Origin: Acidobacteriota bacterium
Lineage (GTDB): Bacteria; Acidobacteriota; Thermoanaerobaculia; Gp7-AA8
Reading direction: 5' to 3'
DNA: 64,000 nucleotides
NCBI GenBank assembly: GCA_021781455.1
Contig: JAJXWV010000035.1
Coordinates: forward strand, 1 to 64,000
The notes beneath the pieces are model-generated. The model worked only from the letters and a program-made list of their open reading frames with translations, had not been told where the DNA came from and made no database searches. Positions 9,061 to 17,644 of this stretch are shown in pieces; position 1 is the first letter of the stretch; each line of letters opens with the position of its first letter. Made by a program: the position numbers and the translations under genes.

Positions 9061-9262
9061 AGTTCAGCTCCATGAAGACTCTGGTGAAGACCGCCTCATC
9101 CAGCTCGGCGACCGCTATGCCGCCCAGAGCCCGCCCGGAACGGTGCTGCGCTACGACATCCTCTCGCTGTTCTGGAACGGCCGCCGCTTCGTCGTCACGC
9201 ACTTTCCGGACGCCTTCCGGCCGGTGAGCGACCCGGTTCGGCCGTGGAAGTGGCGGGTGTGA
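9041..9262 (+). pseudogene. 3' fragment of a YraN/UPF0102-like nuclease gene
   Basis: An open frame without a start runs from just after a stop at 9038 through the end of the recombinase gene to TGA at 9260. Its last 55 or so codons read like real protein: DRLIQLGDRYAAQ, then GTVLRYDILSLFWNG and THFPDAFRP. The RYD...FPDAF ending resembles the C-terminus of YraN (UPF0102) endonuclease-like proteins. The N-terminal part is missing. The simplest reading is that the island integrated into, or next to, this gene and only the 3' end remains here. The exact junction, probably between 9055 and 9090, cannot be fixed without the other end. Confidence 0.5.
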
Positions 9263-9270
9263 GCGAAAGA

Positions 9271-9294
9271 AAAAAGGCCGCCCGGAGGCGGCCT
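9271..9294 (-). terminator. Intrinsic terminator of tRNA-Gly
   Basis: On the minus strand an 8-bp GC stem (AGGCCGCC / GGCGGCCT) with a four-base loop is followed by a run of five T and further T-rich sequence. It lies about 16 bases beyond the tRNA 3' end and is well placed to terminate that transcript. Confidence 0.75.
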
Positions 9295-9309
9295 CGATCG
9301 GATTCATTT

Positions 9310-9385
9310 TGGAGCGGGCAACCGGACTCGAACCGGCGACATCGACCTTGGCAAGGTCGCACTCTACCAACTGAGTTATGCCCGC
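9310..9385 (-). tRNA. tRNA-Gly (anticodon GCC)
   Basis: Read on the minus strand the sequence folds into a complete cloverleaf. The acceptor stem is GCGGGCA pairing with TGCCCGC, the D-stem is ACTC/GAGT, the anticodon stem is CGACC/GGTCG with loop TTGCCAA (anticodon GCC), and the T arm is GCCGG-TTCGAGT-CCGGT. The CCA end is encoded (9310-9312). The gene is intact. It sits 250 bases from the recombinase pair, but the recombinases read toward its 3' end and a YraN-like fragment lies between, so the tRNA itself may not be the attachment site. Confidence 0.97.
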
Positions 9386-9474
9386 TTGCGACGGCGGCGA
9401 AGCTTATGGGAAGCCCTCCGCTCATGTCAACGCAGCAAACGGGTGCGCTGGGAGGGGTATTCCGGCGCTTTCAT

Positions 9475-9566
9475 GGTTGCGCGGTTGCGCAGTTCCGCGG
9501 TTGCGAGGTGCACGGTGGCGGCATTCCGCGCCTGCTCACACCGCGCAACCGCGTAACCCCGTAACC
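9475..9566. repeat. Octamer-unit inverted repeat element (GCGGTTNC type)
   Basis: The left arm (9475-9508) is a run of GGTTGCGC/GGTTCCGC-like 8-mers and the right arm (9541-9566) holds the opposed form (CGCAACCG, CGTAACCC). The arms could fold into a long imperfect hairpin. The right arm ends four bases from the stop of the response regulator gene on the minus strand. The rest of the gap back to the tRNA (9386-9474) shows nothing distinctive. Confidence 0.75.
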
Positions 9567-9570
9567 GCCC

Positions 9571-10917
9571 TCAAGGCCTCTCCACTCGAATCCCGTACGC
9601 ATGGAGTTTCCGATAGAGGTTCGAACGCTCCACGCCTAACGCGTCGGCGGCGCGGCTGACGTTGCCGGCGAACTCGCGCAGGCGGCCGAGGATGTACTGC
9701 TTCTCGAACTCGTCGCGCGCCTCCTTGAGAGTGAGCTTCGCATCGACGACCGGCGGTGCGGAGGCGCGCGTGTCCAGCTGGACGTCCTCCGACTCGATCG
9801 TCTCGCCTGGGAGAAGGATGGCCAGGCGTTCGATGACGTTCCGCAGCTCGCGAACGTTGCCCGGCCAGTGGTAGATCTTCAGTTTCGCCGCGGCTCCCGC
9901 GGAGAGCTTCTTCCTCGGCGCGCCGGTCTCGGCGGAGAAGCGGCGGAGAAAGTGCTCGGCCAGGAGCACGACGTCGTTGCCGCGCGCCCGCAGCGGCGGA
10001 ACGTCGATGGGAATGACGTTGAGGCGATAGTAGAGGTCACTGCGGAAATTCGCGGCGTTGATCTCCGACTCCAGGTCCTTGTTCGTGGCGGCGATGACGC
10101 GCGCGTCGACCCTGATGGTCTGCTGCCCGCCCACCCGCTGAAACGCCTGCTCCTGCAGGACACGCAGCACCTTGGCCTGCGTCTTGAGGCTCATGTCGCC
10201 GATCTCGTCGAGGAACAGCGTTCCTCCGTCGGCCAGCTCGAACTTCCCCTTGCGGTCGTCGATGGCCCCGGTGAAGGCGCCCTTGCGATGCCCGAACAGC
10301 TCCGACTCGATCAGCTCCTCGGGAATGGCGGCGCAGTTGACGTCGATGAACTGCTGCTCGGCGCGCGGAGAGAGCCGGTGCAGCGTGCGGGCCACGATCT
10401 CCTTGCCGCTCCCGTTCTCGCCGGTGATGAGAACGCGGGTGGCCGTCGGCGCGGCACTGCGGATCTGCTGCTCGAGCTTCTTCATCGGCTCGCTGTCGCC
10501 GATGAGCAGCTCCTCGAGCGTGAAGTGCCGGCGCAGGTCGCGCACCTGCTCGCGAAGCTTGCGGTCGGCCAGAGCATGGTTGACGGTGAGGAGAACCCGT
10601 TCCAGCGAGAGCGGCTTCTCCAGGAAGTCGTAGGCACCGAGGCGCGTGGCGCGGACGGCCGTGTCGACGTTGCCGTGGCCCGAGATCACGATCACCGGAG
10701 GTGCGCCGGCGCCGTTGAGCCGCTCCAGCACGCTCAGGCCGTCGATGCCGGGCAGCCAGAGGTCGAGGATGGCCAGGTCGAACTCGTCGCGCGCGAACTG
10801 AGCGATTGCCTCTTCGCCCGATTCGCAGAGAACGGGCTTGTGACCTTCGTCCTCGAGGATGCCGGCGAGTGTCGTGCGGATCGAGGCTTCGTCGTCGATG
10901 ATCAGGATTTTTGCCAT
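9571..10917 (-). CDS. NtrX-like sigma-54-dependent response regulator
   Basis: A 448-residue bacterial enhancer-binding protein. The receiver domain has phospho-acceptor D52 and K101. The AAA+ domain has Walker A GENGSGKE (166-173) and a canonical GAFTGA loop (213-218) that contacts sigma-54. The Fis-type helix-turn-helix ends the protein ([20 protein letters not shown]). The start ATG at 10917 begins the classic [10 protein letters not shown]; an in-frame upstream extension runs through a repeat and is rejected. The NtrY-like kinase gene lies directly upstream, separated by a heptamer hairpin, so the two form a two-component pair. What it senses (nitrogen status or envelope) cannot be told from sequence. 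Confidence 0.93.
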   Translation of the reverse strand: MAKILIIDDEASIRTTLAGILEDEGHKPVLCESGEEAIAQFARDEFDLAILDLWLPGIDGLSVLERLNGAGAPPVIVISGHGNVDTAVRATRLGAYDFLEKPLSLERVLLTVNHALADRKLREQVRDLRRHFTLEELLIGDSEPMKKLEQQIRSAAPTATRVLITGENGSGKEIVARTLHRLSPRAEQQFIDVNCAAIPEELIESELFGHRKGAFTGAIDDRKGKFELADGGTLFLDEIGDMSLKTQAKVLRVLQEQAFQRVGGQQTIRVDARVIAATNKDLESEINAANFRSDLYYRLNVIPIDVPPLRARGNDVVLLAEHFLRRFSAETGAPRKKLSAGAAAKLKIYHWPGNVRELRNVIERLAILLPGETIESEDVQLDTRASAPPVVDAKLTLKEARDEFEKQYILGRLREFAGNVSRAADALGVERSNLYRKLHAYGIRVERP

Positions 10918-10921
10918 ATCA

Positions 10922-10977
10922 GCGTGCGGCGTGCAGCGGGAAGCGGGCAGGGGAGACGGGCCTGCCCGCTGCCCGCT
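10922..10977. repeat. Heptamer-unit hairpin (GCGGGNA type) between ntrX- and ntrY-like genes
   Basis: The left arm reads GCGTGCG, GCGTGCA, GCGGGAA, GCGGGCA and the right arm repeats TGCCCGC. Both step by seven bases. The element fills the whole gap between the kinase stop (one base away) and the response regulator start (four bases away), so it would lie in the message between two co-transcribed genes. Confidence 0.75.
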
Positions 10978-10978
10978 C

Positions 10979-13096
10979 CTATGCCGGTAACTCGATCTCG
11001 AACCTCGTCCCCCTGGGGTGATTGTCATGGACCGAGATCTGGCCGTCGTGGTCGCGAACGATGCGATGGACGATGGCCAGTCCCAGGCCGGTTCCGCGCT
11101 GCTTGGTCGAAAAGTACGGCAGGAACAGGCGCTCCTTGTCGACATCGGGAACGCCGCGGCCCGGATCGGCGACTTCGATGAAGACGCGCTGCTGGGCGCG
11201 CCGCGCGCTCACCTTGATCTCTCCGGCATCGGTCGCTTCGACGGCGTTCTTCAGCAGGTTGCCCACAGCGCGCCGGATCTGCTCGGGATCCATCAGCAGG
11301 GAGATCTCCGGATCGGCGTCGACGCTGACGGTGACGCCGGACTTGACGCCGCTGTAGAGACTGGCGGCCTGCTGCAGCGTATCGGCCAGAGGGGCGTGTC
11401 GCACGTGGACCGCCGGCATGCGGGCGAATCGCGAGAACTCGTCCACCATCCGTTTGAGCTGGCTGACCTCGGCGACGATGGTGCGGCAACCTTCCTCGAT
11501 GGCGGCGTCATGGCGCCCGAATTTCCTGGCGATGCGCTCGGCGGACAACTGGATGGGAGTGAGCGGGTTCTTGATCTCGTGGGCGATGCGCCGGGCGGCC
11601 TCGTTCCAGGCGGCGAGCTTCTGCGCCTGCACGAGCTGCGTGGAGTCTTCGAGGGCCAGAACCCAGCCGCGGGCGTCGCCGCTGCCGAGGCGGGCCATGG
11701 AGATCTCGAGGTAACGCAGCTCTCCGCTGCGAATGAGCGAGACCTCGCGCGGCCTGGCGCGCCGGCTGGTGGTCAGCTCCCGGATCGCCTCGCCCAAGGG
11801 GGCGAGGTCGCCCGAAAGGATCTCGCGGAAGTCGCTCTGCAGCGGCGGAGGAGTGTTGAGATCGAGCATCTGCAGCGCGGCGCGGTTGATGCTCAACAGC
11901 TGGTAATCCTCGTTGAGGGCGATGATGCCGGTGGCCACGCTGTCGAGCACGGTGAACATGAAGGCGCGCTCTCCGTCGAGGCGGCGGTTCGTGTCCGTGA
12001 GCGCCAGCCGCTGCTGAGCGATCTGCGTCGACATCTCATTGAACGACTCGATCAGTCCCCCCACCTCGTCGGTGGCGGCCACCTCGACGCGGTGCCCGTA
12101 TCCTCCTTCCGCGAGGGTGGCGGTCGCCTCGGCCAGAGCCTTGATCGGAACGGTGATCCGCCGGGACGCGTAGATCGCCGTCCAGAGCGTGCCGAACAGG
12201 ATCGCCAGCGTCACGGCCATGAACAGCGAGGTCTGCGAAGCCTTCAGAGTCTGTCGCTGCGAGTCGAGCTGCTGAAACCGGTCGTTGGCGATGATCGACT
12301 GGTCGATCATGCGGCTGACCGTGTTCGGCAGGAAAACGCCGCCGATCGCCGTGTACGGACCAGTCCCGATGCGCATGCCGCTGCGGATCCAGTTCCCGCT
12401 GGCGCCGACGTCGATCTTGACCGAGCTCCCCTTGGCCAGCACTTCGTCGAAGAATCGCTGCGGTGGTTCGGAGATCTCCTGGATCGGCGCGCGAGGGTCG
12501 GCGATGACCTTGACCAGCGCTCCGGAGCGGTAGATGCCGACCATGCTCACGTTGTGGAAATCGCGGACGTGGAGGAGGACCGAGTCCATCCGCGACGCGT
12601 CGGCGATGTCGGGACTCGCGGCGATCTCGCGGGCTGCGCTCATGGCCACCGCCGCGGACTGGTCCTGAGCCATCTGGGCGATGGATTCGCTGTTCTGCAG
12701 GATCGTGCGCACCGGCGTGTTGAACCAGCGGTCGATGGAGACCCGGAGCAGGTCGTCGGCCACGACGAACAGCAGGATCAGCGGGAGCAGCGAGGTGGCC
12801 ACATAGGTCAGGACGAGCTTCGTCCGGAATCGCGAGCCGATGATCCCGCGCTGCCGCTCCAGGACCAGCTTCACGATGCCGCGGAGCAGCACGAACAGGA
12901 TTCCGACGATCAGCAGGACGATGATGTTCGAGAGAACGAACAGCAGGGTCTGGCTGGTCAGTGCTTCCGGCGAGAGATCTTTCGCCCGCTGAACGACGTA
13001 GTAGACCAGGCTCGTCGACGCCAGGATGAGCAGCGGAAACGTGATCAGGACGCGCGGGTCCTTGCGATAGCGGAGAATCAGGTCGCGGGCGGTCAT
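10979..13096 (-). CDS. NtrY-like sensor histidine kinase
   Basis: A 705-residue membrane kinase. Two early hydrophobic hairpins (from LITFPLLILASTSLVYY) and a third around TYVATSLLPLILLFVV precede a periplasmic sensor region. Another membrane segment (SLFMAVTLAILFGTLW), a HAMP domain (ITVPIKALAEAT), a PAS domain (FTVLDSVATGIIALN), HisKA with the phospho-accepting His in RRIAHEIKNPLTPI, and an HATPase domain (GLGLAIVHRIV) follow. This order matches the NtrY family. It should phosphorylate the NtrX-like regulator encoded just downstream. Its start overlaps the DUF4390 stop by four bases, and DUF4390-NtrY-NtrX is a known gene order. Confidence 0.93.
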   Translation of the reverse strand: MTARDLILRYRKDPRVLITFPLLILASTSLVYYVVQRAKDLSPEALTSQTLLFVLSNIIVLLIVGILFVLLRGIVKLVLERQRGIIGSRFRTKLVLTYVATSLLPLILLFVVADDLLRVSIDRWFNTPVRTILQNSESIAQMAQDQSAAVAMSAAREIAASPDIADASRMDSVLLHVRDFHNVSMVGIYRSGALVKVIADPRAPIQEISEPPQRFFDEVLAKGSSVKIDVGASGNWIRSGMRIGTGPYTAIGGVFLPNTVSRMIDQSIIANDRFQQLDSQRQTLKASQTSLFMAVTLAILFGTLWTAIYASRRITVPIKALAEATATLAEGGYGHRVEVAATDEVGGLIESFNEMSTQIAQQRLALTDTNRRLDGERAFMFTVLDSVATGIIALNEDYQLLSINRAALQMLDLNTPPPLQSDFREILSGDLAPLGEAIRELTTSRRARPREVSLIRSGELRYLEISMARLGSGDARGWVLALEDSTQLVQAQKLAAWNEAARRIAHEIKNPLTPIQLSAERIARKFGRHDAAIEEGCRTIVAEVSQLKRMVDEFSRFARMPAVHVRHAPLADTLQQAASLYSGVKSGVTVSVDADPEISLLMDPEQIRRAVGNLLKNAVEATDAGEIKVSARRAQQRVFIEVADPGRGVPDVDKERLFLPYFSTKQRGTGLGLAIVHRIVRDHDGQISVHDNHPRGTRFEIELPA

Positions 13097-13641
13097 GGCT
13101 TCGGCTCAGGTGGTGAGGCCACGCGCACCGAGCGCCAGTGCGTGGAGATCTGCCACGGAACCACGTAGAGCAGGAAGGCGCGCTCGAAGTCCGCCTTGGC
13201 CCGCACTTTCAGCTTGTACGGCCGCTGCTTGCCGATCTCGAACAGGTTCGGCTCGTCGATCATGGTCATGTGCTTCTCGAGCATGTCGAGATCCGTGAAC
13301 GTCTCGGACTGCACCAGCTTGCGGTCGCGGCGATAGTTGAGCAGGTACTCGCGGGTCACCGAGTTGAACGTGGCGATGACCTCGATTCTCGAGCGGGCGA
13401 TTCCCTCGTCGAACCAGTTCGGCCGGTCGCGGTAGATCTCGACGACGTAGGTGAAGCTCGTCGGCAGGCCGCTCTGAAGGGCCTGCACGGTCTTCTCATT
13501 GCGAAAAGCGTCGACCAGATCAAAGCGGACGCTGACGCGTCCATCGACGGCGATCGCGGTGAGATTCTGGATGCGCGGCTGCGCCGGCGCGGGGCCTGCG
13601 ACCAGGGCGAAAAGGAGCGAGAAGACGAACGAAAGCTTCAC
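13093..13641 (-). CDS. DUF4390-type exported protein
   Basis: A 182-residue protein with a clear signal peptide (LSFVFSLLFALVAGPAPA) and a beta-rich body containing VRFDLVDAFRNE and YVVEIYRDRPNW. The whole resembles DUF4390 proteins, which occur next to NtrY kinases. Start is GTG; it is the first gene of the three-gene operon with the NtrY/NtrX-like pair (ATGA overlap). Acting in the periplasm it could modulate the kinase's sensor domain, but that is inference from context only. Confidence 0.8.
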   Translation of the reverse strand: MKLSFVFSLLFALVAGPAPAQPRIQNLTAIAVDGRVSVRFDLVDAFRNEKTVQALQSGLPTSFTYVVEIYRDRPNWFDEGIARSRIEVIATFNSVTREYLLNYRRDRKLVQSETFTDLDMLEKHMTMIDEPNLFEIGKQRPYKLKVRAKADFERAFLLYVVPWQISTHWRSVRVASPPEPKP

Positions 13642-13678
13642 GGTGTGGCTTTTTTACCACACTCGCGAACAGCTTGTC

Positions 13679-14563
13679 CTACGCGAAACTTCCGGCCGGC
13701 TGCGCCAGGAGTCGCGGCTGTATCTCCTCCTGCGCTTCGGCGGCGGCGATGATCTTCTCGACGAAGCGTGCGTGAAGCGCGTGTCCGGCGCGCTGCGCCG
13801 TGATCTCGCCGGCGATCGGTCGTCCGATGAGGGCGAGATCTCCGATGAGGTCGAGGATCTTGTGACGCACGAACTCGTCGCGGAAACGGAGCGGTCCGTT
13901 GATGACTCTCCGGTCGTCGAGAACGATCGCGTTTTCGACCGAGCCGCCACGGGCCAACCCCGCGGCGCGCATCTGCTCGACGTCGCGGACAAAACCGAAC
14001 GTCCTCGCCGGGGCGATCTTGCGCAGGAAACTGTCGTGCTGGAAGTCGAAATGAACGATCTGCCGGCCGATGACCGGATGGTCGAAGTCGATCTTGTATT
14101 TGATGACCAGCCGGTTGGAAGGAACGATGCGGATGCTCTTCTGCCCGTCCGTGATCTCGATCGGCTCCGTAATCCGCAGGACCGGAACCTCAGCGCCGAG
14201 CGCTCGCACTCCGGCGGCATCGATCAGGTGCATGAAGGGCAGGGCGCTGCCGTCGACGATCGGGACTTCGGGTCCGTCGATGTGAATGTCGACATCGGTA
14301 ATGCCGCTGCCGGCAATCGCGGCCAGAAGATGTTCGACCGTGCCGACCGAAACGTCGTCTTTGCTGACCGTCGTCGCGTAATCAAAAGCGGTGGTGGAGG
14401 CCTGAAGAGCCGGAATGCGCAGACCATGAAGGTCAGCGCGGACGAACGTGACGCCGCTCCCCGCAACGGCCGGCCGCAGTTCCACTCTCGTGTAAACGCC
14501 AGAGTGGAGACCAATCCCGCTGATGCTGACCTTCGAGTTGATGGTCTTTCGCTGAACGAACAT
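13679..14563 (-). CDS. lpxC: UDP-3-O-acyl-N-acetylglucosamine deacetylase
   Basis: The 294-residue zinc deacetylase catalyses the committed step of lipid A synthesis in the cytoplasm. Typical LpxC features are the start VQRKTINSKVSISGIGLHSG, the TVEHLLAAI motif with a zinc-binding His, and HKILDLIGDLALIG with the second His and catalytic Asp; the late HALHARFV provides the general-acid His. It is a single-domain enzyme without the FabZ fusion seen in Bacteroidetes. It establishes the organism as a lipopolysaccharide-making diderm. The 180 bases between its start and the smpB stop hold no gene I can support. Confidence 0.97.
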   Translation of the reverse strand: MFVQRKTINSKVSISGIGLHSGVYTRVELRPAVAGSGVTFVRADLHGLRIPALQASTTAFDYATTVSKDDVSVGTVEHLLAAIAGSGITDVDIHIDGPEVPIVDGSALPFMHLIDAAGVRALGAEVPVLRITEPIEITDGQKSIRIVPSNRLVIKYKIDFDHPVIGRQIVHFDFQHDSFLRKIAPARTFGFVRDVEQMRAAGLARGGSVENAIVLDDRRVINGPLRFRDEFVRHKILDLIGDLALIGRPIAGEITAQRAGHALHARFVEKIIAAAEAQEEIQPRLLAQPAGSFA

Positions 14564-14745
14564 TTCACCTGTTATGGAGCAGGGGCGGTGCCACGAACGG
14601 CTGAGTGCGCTAAAACGGATCTAAGCCGTTCTCAATCAACGAGTTGAACCGGTGCGCACGAATTTGCCAAAAGCGTATTTGTGTAGTCGCGCGGCTTCAG
14701 GTCTGTGGTCGCAGAGCCACACTCGTTTGGACGAACGCCCCGTCG

Positions 14746-15219
14746 CTATCGCTTGCCGTGCTTGATCGCTGCAGCGGTTTCGCGAGCGGCTTCGCGCCGT
14801 TTCTCCGTCTCGCGCTTGTCGTACTGCTTCTTCCCGCGAACCACGGCGACCTCCACTTTCACGCGGTTCCCTTTGAAGTACAGACGCAGGGGGACGACAG
14901 TGAGACCCTTCTCCACGACCTGCGCCTCGAGCTTGTCGATCTCGCGTCGATGCAGGAGGAGCCTCCGCGTCCGCTCCGGATCGTGGTTCTCGCGATTTCC
15001 GTGCGTGTAGGGAGAAATGTGGGCTCCAAAGAGGAAGGCCTCTCCGCGCTTGAACACCACGTAGCTGTCCTTGAGGTTTGCGCGTCCCTCGCGGAGCGAC
15101 TTCACCTCGGTGCCCGTCAGCTCGATGCCGGCCTCGAACTTCTGCAGGACGAAGTAGTCGTGCAGCGCCTTCTTGTTCGAGGCGATGAGCCGCTCAGCCG
15201 ATTCGGCTTTGGTCGCCAT
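14746..15219 (-). CDS. smpB: SsrA-binding protein
   Basis: A 157-residue tmRNA partner in trans-translation, which rescues stalled ribosomes. Hallmarks are NKKALHDYFVLQKFEAGIEL, TGTEVKSLREGRANLKDSYV, GAHISPYTHGNRENHDPERT with the RKLLLHRREI-like helix, and the basic C-terminal tail that enters the mRNA channel. Length is normal. The tmRNA gene itself is not seen nearby. A repeat element begins 17 bases upstream of the start codon. Confidence 0.97.
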   Translation of the reverse strand: MATKAESAERLIASNKKALHDYFVLQKFEAGIELTGTEVKSLREGRANLKDSYVVFKRGEAFLFGAHISPYTHGNRENHDPERTRRLLLHRREIDKLEAQVVEKGLTVVPLRLYFKGNRVKVEVAVVRGKKQYDKRETEKRREAARETAAAIKHGKR

Positions 15220-15236
15220 GGGCGGGCGATTGTACT

Positions 15237-15352
15237 GGGGTTACGCGGTTACGCGGTTACGAGGCTGTTGCCTGCCACCGCCGTGAATGCTCGCATCACA
15301 ATCACGCAATCGCACAACCGATGACCTCGTGACCTCGCAACCTGGCGACCCG
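15237..15352. repeat. Octamer-unit inverted repeat (TTACGCGG type) between smpB and accD
   Basis: The left arm (15237-15264) is TTACGCGG, TTACGCGG, TTACGAGG; the right arm (about 15299-15352) is degenerate but ends TGACCTCG, TGACCTCG, CAACCTGG. It occupies most of the divergent smpB-accD intergenic region, so both promoters would have to sit in or beside it. Confidence 0.7.
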
Positions 15353-15415
15353 TTTCTCATCTCGTCTTCCCCTCCCCTCGCCACCCGTTATCCGCTGGTG
15401 TAAAGTCCCCGACCC

Positions 15416-16261
15416 ATGGCGTGGTTCCGTAAAGAGAAGAAGCCGAAGGAGCCGACCGAGAAACAGGTCGCGATTCCCGAGGGCCTCTGGCTCAAGTGCG
15501 ACGAGTGCAAGGAGATCGTCTACCGGAAGGAAGTCGAGCAGAACCTCTCGGTCTGCCCGAAGTGCGGCTACCACTTCCGGGTGGGCGGGCGCGATCGATT
15601 CCAGATGCTGTTCGACGACGGCGCCTACAAGGAATTCGCCACGAACATCCGCTCCGGCGATCCTCTGGAGTTCCGCGATACGAAGCGGTACCGGGACCGT
15701 CTGAAGGTCTACGAGCAGCGGGTGGGCAGGGGCGACGCGGTCCTTTGCGCCGAGGGGAAGCTCGACGGCCTCAACGTCGTGATCTGTGCGATGGAGTACG
15801 ACTTCATGGGCGGCTCGATGGGATCCGTGGTCGGCGAGAAGGTGACCGTGGCCATCGAGCGATGCATCGACAAGCGCGAGCCGCTGATCATCGTCTCATC
15901 CTCGGGCGGCGCGCGGATGCAGGAAGGGATCCTCTCGCTGATGCAGATGGCGAAGATCTCGGCGGCGCTGTCGCAGCTGGCAGCGGCCTGCCTTCCGTTC
16001 ATTTCCGTCCTGACCGATCCGACGACCGGCGGCGTCACGGCCTCGTTCGCGATGCTGGGAGACCTGAACATCGCCGAGCCGAAAGCCCTCATCTGCTTCG
16101 CCGGCCCGCGCGTCATCGAACAGACCATCCGGCAGACACTCCCGGAAGGGTTTCAGCGCGCGGAGTTCCTCGTCGAGCACGGCATGGTCGACCTGATCAC
16201 GCCGCGCGCCGACATGAAAGCCACCCTGGCCCGCTTCCTCCACCAGTTCCTCAACAAGTAA
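15416..16261 (+). CDS. accD: Acetyl-CoA carboxylase carboxyltransferase, beta subunit
   Basis: The 281-residue beta subunit transfers CO2 from carboxybiotin to acetyl-CoA, the first step of fatty acid synthesis. The N-terminal four-cysteine zinc ribbon (CDECKE and CPKCGYHF) and the crotonase-like core with SSSGGARMQEG and PTTGGVTASFAMLGD are plain. It needs AccA, AccB and AccC, which are not in the window. folC follows, an arrangement seen in many bacteria (accD-folC). Confidence 0.97.
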   Translation: MAWFRKEKKPKEPTEKQVAIPEGLWLKCDECKEIVYRKEVEQNLSVCPKCGYHFRVGGRDRFQMLFDDGAYKEFATNIRSGDPLEFRDTKRYRDRLKVYEQRVGRGDAVLCAEGKLDGLNVVICAMEYDFMGGSMGSVVGEKVTVAIERCIDKREPLIIVSSSGGARMQEGILSLMQMAKISAALSQLAAACLPFISVLTDPTTGGVTASFAMLGDLNIAEPKALICFAGPRVIEQTIRQTLPEGFQRAEFLVEHGMVDLITPRADMKATLARFLHQFLNK

Positions 16262-16265
16262 GATG

Positions 16266-16331
16266 CCGTGTAGGACAGGCTTTCCAGCCTGTCCCCCCAT
16301 CCGGACAGGCTGGAAAGCCTGTCCTACACGG
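16266..16331. repeat. Perfect 29-bp inverted repeat after accD
   Basis: Arms 16266-16294 and 16303-16331 are exact reverse complements (29 bp, 8-base loop); each arm itself contains GGACAGGC and GCCTGTCC around TTTCCA. It begins four bases after the accD stop codon. There is no T-run, so it is not a standard intrinsic terminator, though it could block exonucleases or attenuate read-through into folC. Confidence 0.9.
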
Positions 16332-16387
16332 TGGGAAGGTACTGGTTCCCGAGTGCCGAATCCTCCGTTGAACCACGCGCTCGCCTT

Positions 16388-16417
16388 CTCAGGACTCAGG
16401 ACTCAGGACTCAGGACT
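16388..16417. repeat. Single-arm CTGAGTC heptamer array before folC
   Basis: Four tandem copies of AGGACTC (CTGAGTC family, opposite orientation) directly precede the preferred folC start. Each unit carries AGGA, so one lies at about nine bases from the TTG start and can serve as its ribosome site. Confidence 0.75.
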
Positions 16418-17614
16418 TTGACTCCCGCACTGGCGTATCTCGAATCCCTCCAGGGCAGCGGCATCCGGCCCGGGCTCGGGCGTATCCGCGCAATTCTCCG
16501 ACGCCTGGGCCGCCCCGAACGCGCGTATCGCTCCATCATCGTGGCCGGAACGAACGGCAAGGGATCGACCTCGGCGATGCTGTCGTCGATCCTCGTCGCT
16601 TCCGGATACCGCACCGGTCTCTACACGTCACCGCACCTGGTCGACATCCGCGAGCGATGGATGATCGGCGGCTCGATGATCGACGACGACCTGCTGGAGG
16701 TGTCGGTCGGCGAGTTGCGGGCCGCGGCGGGCGCTGCCGGGATCAACCCGACCTATTTCGAAGCGATGACTCTGATCGCCTTCATCGCCTTTCGCCGCGC
16801 GGCATGCGAAGTGGCGGTTCTGGAGGTCGGAATGGGCGGCCGTCTCGATGCCACGAACGTGGTGCGGCCGATCGCCGCGGTGATCACGCCGATCGGCTTC
16901 GACCACATGGAGTACCTCGGCGACACGCTCGGCAAGATCGCCGCCGAGAAAGCCGGAGTCATTCATCGCGGCGCGATCGCGCTGACCACGAACGACGACG
17001 CCCGGATCGTGGACGTTCTGCGCCGGCGCGCCGCGCACGTGGGAGCGCCGCTGGAGATCGTTACCGGCGAGCACGACACGCCGCTCTCCGGACCGTTCCA
17101 GCGCCGCAACGCCGCGCTGGCGGTGCGCACCGCCGAAGCACTCGCTTCCGTTCTGCCGCGGATCACCGCGCCGTCGATCGAGCGCGGCGTGGTGAGCACG
17201 CGATGGCGGGGACGCCTCGAGTGCATCCGCCTCCGCGGCAAACAGATCTGGGTCGACGGCTGCCACAACGGTCACGCCATCGCCGTCATCGCTCCCTTCA
17301 TCGAGCGAAGCCTGCCGCGGCCGCGCGCGCTCGTCTTCGGCATCATGGCGGATAAAGACGTCGAGGCCGTCGGCGGCGCCCTTTTCCCGCTCTTCGACCG
17401 CGTGATCACGACGGAACCGTTCCCGCCGCGCTCCGCCGCAGCGGATGGGCTGGCGCAACTGGCCGGCCGGCTGGGTGTGGAAGCGACGCCGGAGCCGAAT
17501 CCGGAGGAGGCATTCGCACGCGCCATGGCCGGGCCGGAGAACACCGTTTTCATCGGCGGATCGCTCTATCTTGCCGGCTCGGCCATCGCGTACTTCGACT
17601 CGCATTCCCAGTAG
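16418..17614 (+). CDS. folC: Folylpolyglutamate/dihydrofolate synthase
   Basis: A Mur-ligase-like enzyme that adds glutamate to folates (and to dihydropteroate in bifunctional forms). The ATP-binding motif GTNGKGST, followed by YTSPHLVDIRERW and GMGGRLDATNVV, is diagnostic. The WVDGCHNGHA stretch corresponds to the C-terminal domain DGAHN motif with Cys in place of Ala. I chose the TTG at 16418 (398 residues, beginning LTPALAYLESL) because it matches the usual FolC N-terminus. The alternative ATG at 16331 would translate through an inverted repeat and a heptamer array. It is followed by glyA, linking folate polyglutamation to one-carbon metabolism. Confidence 0.9.
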   Translation: MTPALAYLESLQGSGIRPGLGRIRAILRRLGRPERAYRSIIVAGTNGKGSTSAMLSSILVASGYRTGLYTSPHLVDIRERWMIGGSMIDDDLLEVSVGELRAAAGAAGINPTYFEAMTLIAFIAFRRAACEVAVLEVGMGGRLDATNVVRPIAAVITPIGFDHMEYLGDTLGKIAAEKAGVIHRGAIALTTNDDARIVDVLRRRAAHVGAPLEIVTGEHDTPLSGPFQRRNAALAVRTAEALASVLPRITAPSIERGVVSTRWRGRLECIRLRGKQIWVDGCHNGHAIAVIAPFIERSLPRPRALVFGIMADKDVEAVGGALFPLFDRVITTEPFPPRSAAADGLAQLAGRLGVEATPEPNPEEAFARAMAGPENTVFIGGSLYLAGSAIAYFDSHSQ

Positions 17615-17644
17615 TAAGATGCCGGCCGCACAGGAGAACCACCC

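Noticed and set aside
9266-9310. tRNA-Gly 3' end as the integration site of the island
   Set aside because: The tRNA is intact and a YraN-like fragment plus a terminator lie between it and the recombinases; disruption of that gene explains the edge better. A duplicated core could still be found with more sequence.
9868-11181. A long plus-strand frame opposite the NtrX-like gene
   Set aside because: It reads through repeat sequence and encodes no recognisable domain, while the other strand is a complete response regulator.
11018-13168. A 716-codon open frame on the plus strand opposite the NtrY-like gene
   Set aside because: Composition is that of a shadow frame and the opposite strand encodes a complete sensor kinase.
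14564-14745. tmRNA gene next to smpB
   Set aside because: The gap is only about 180 bases, too short, and has no Ala-type acceptor stem or tag frame that I can see.
17615-17644. Glycine riboswitch upstream of glyA
   Set aside because: Only 30 bases separate folC and glyA; no room for an aptamer.
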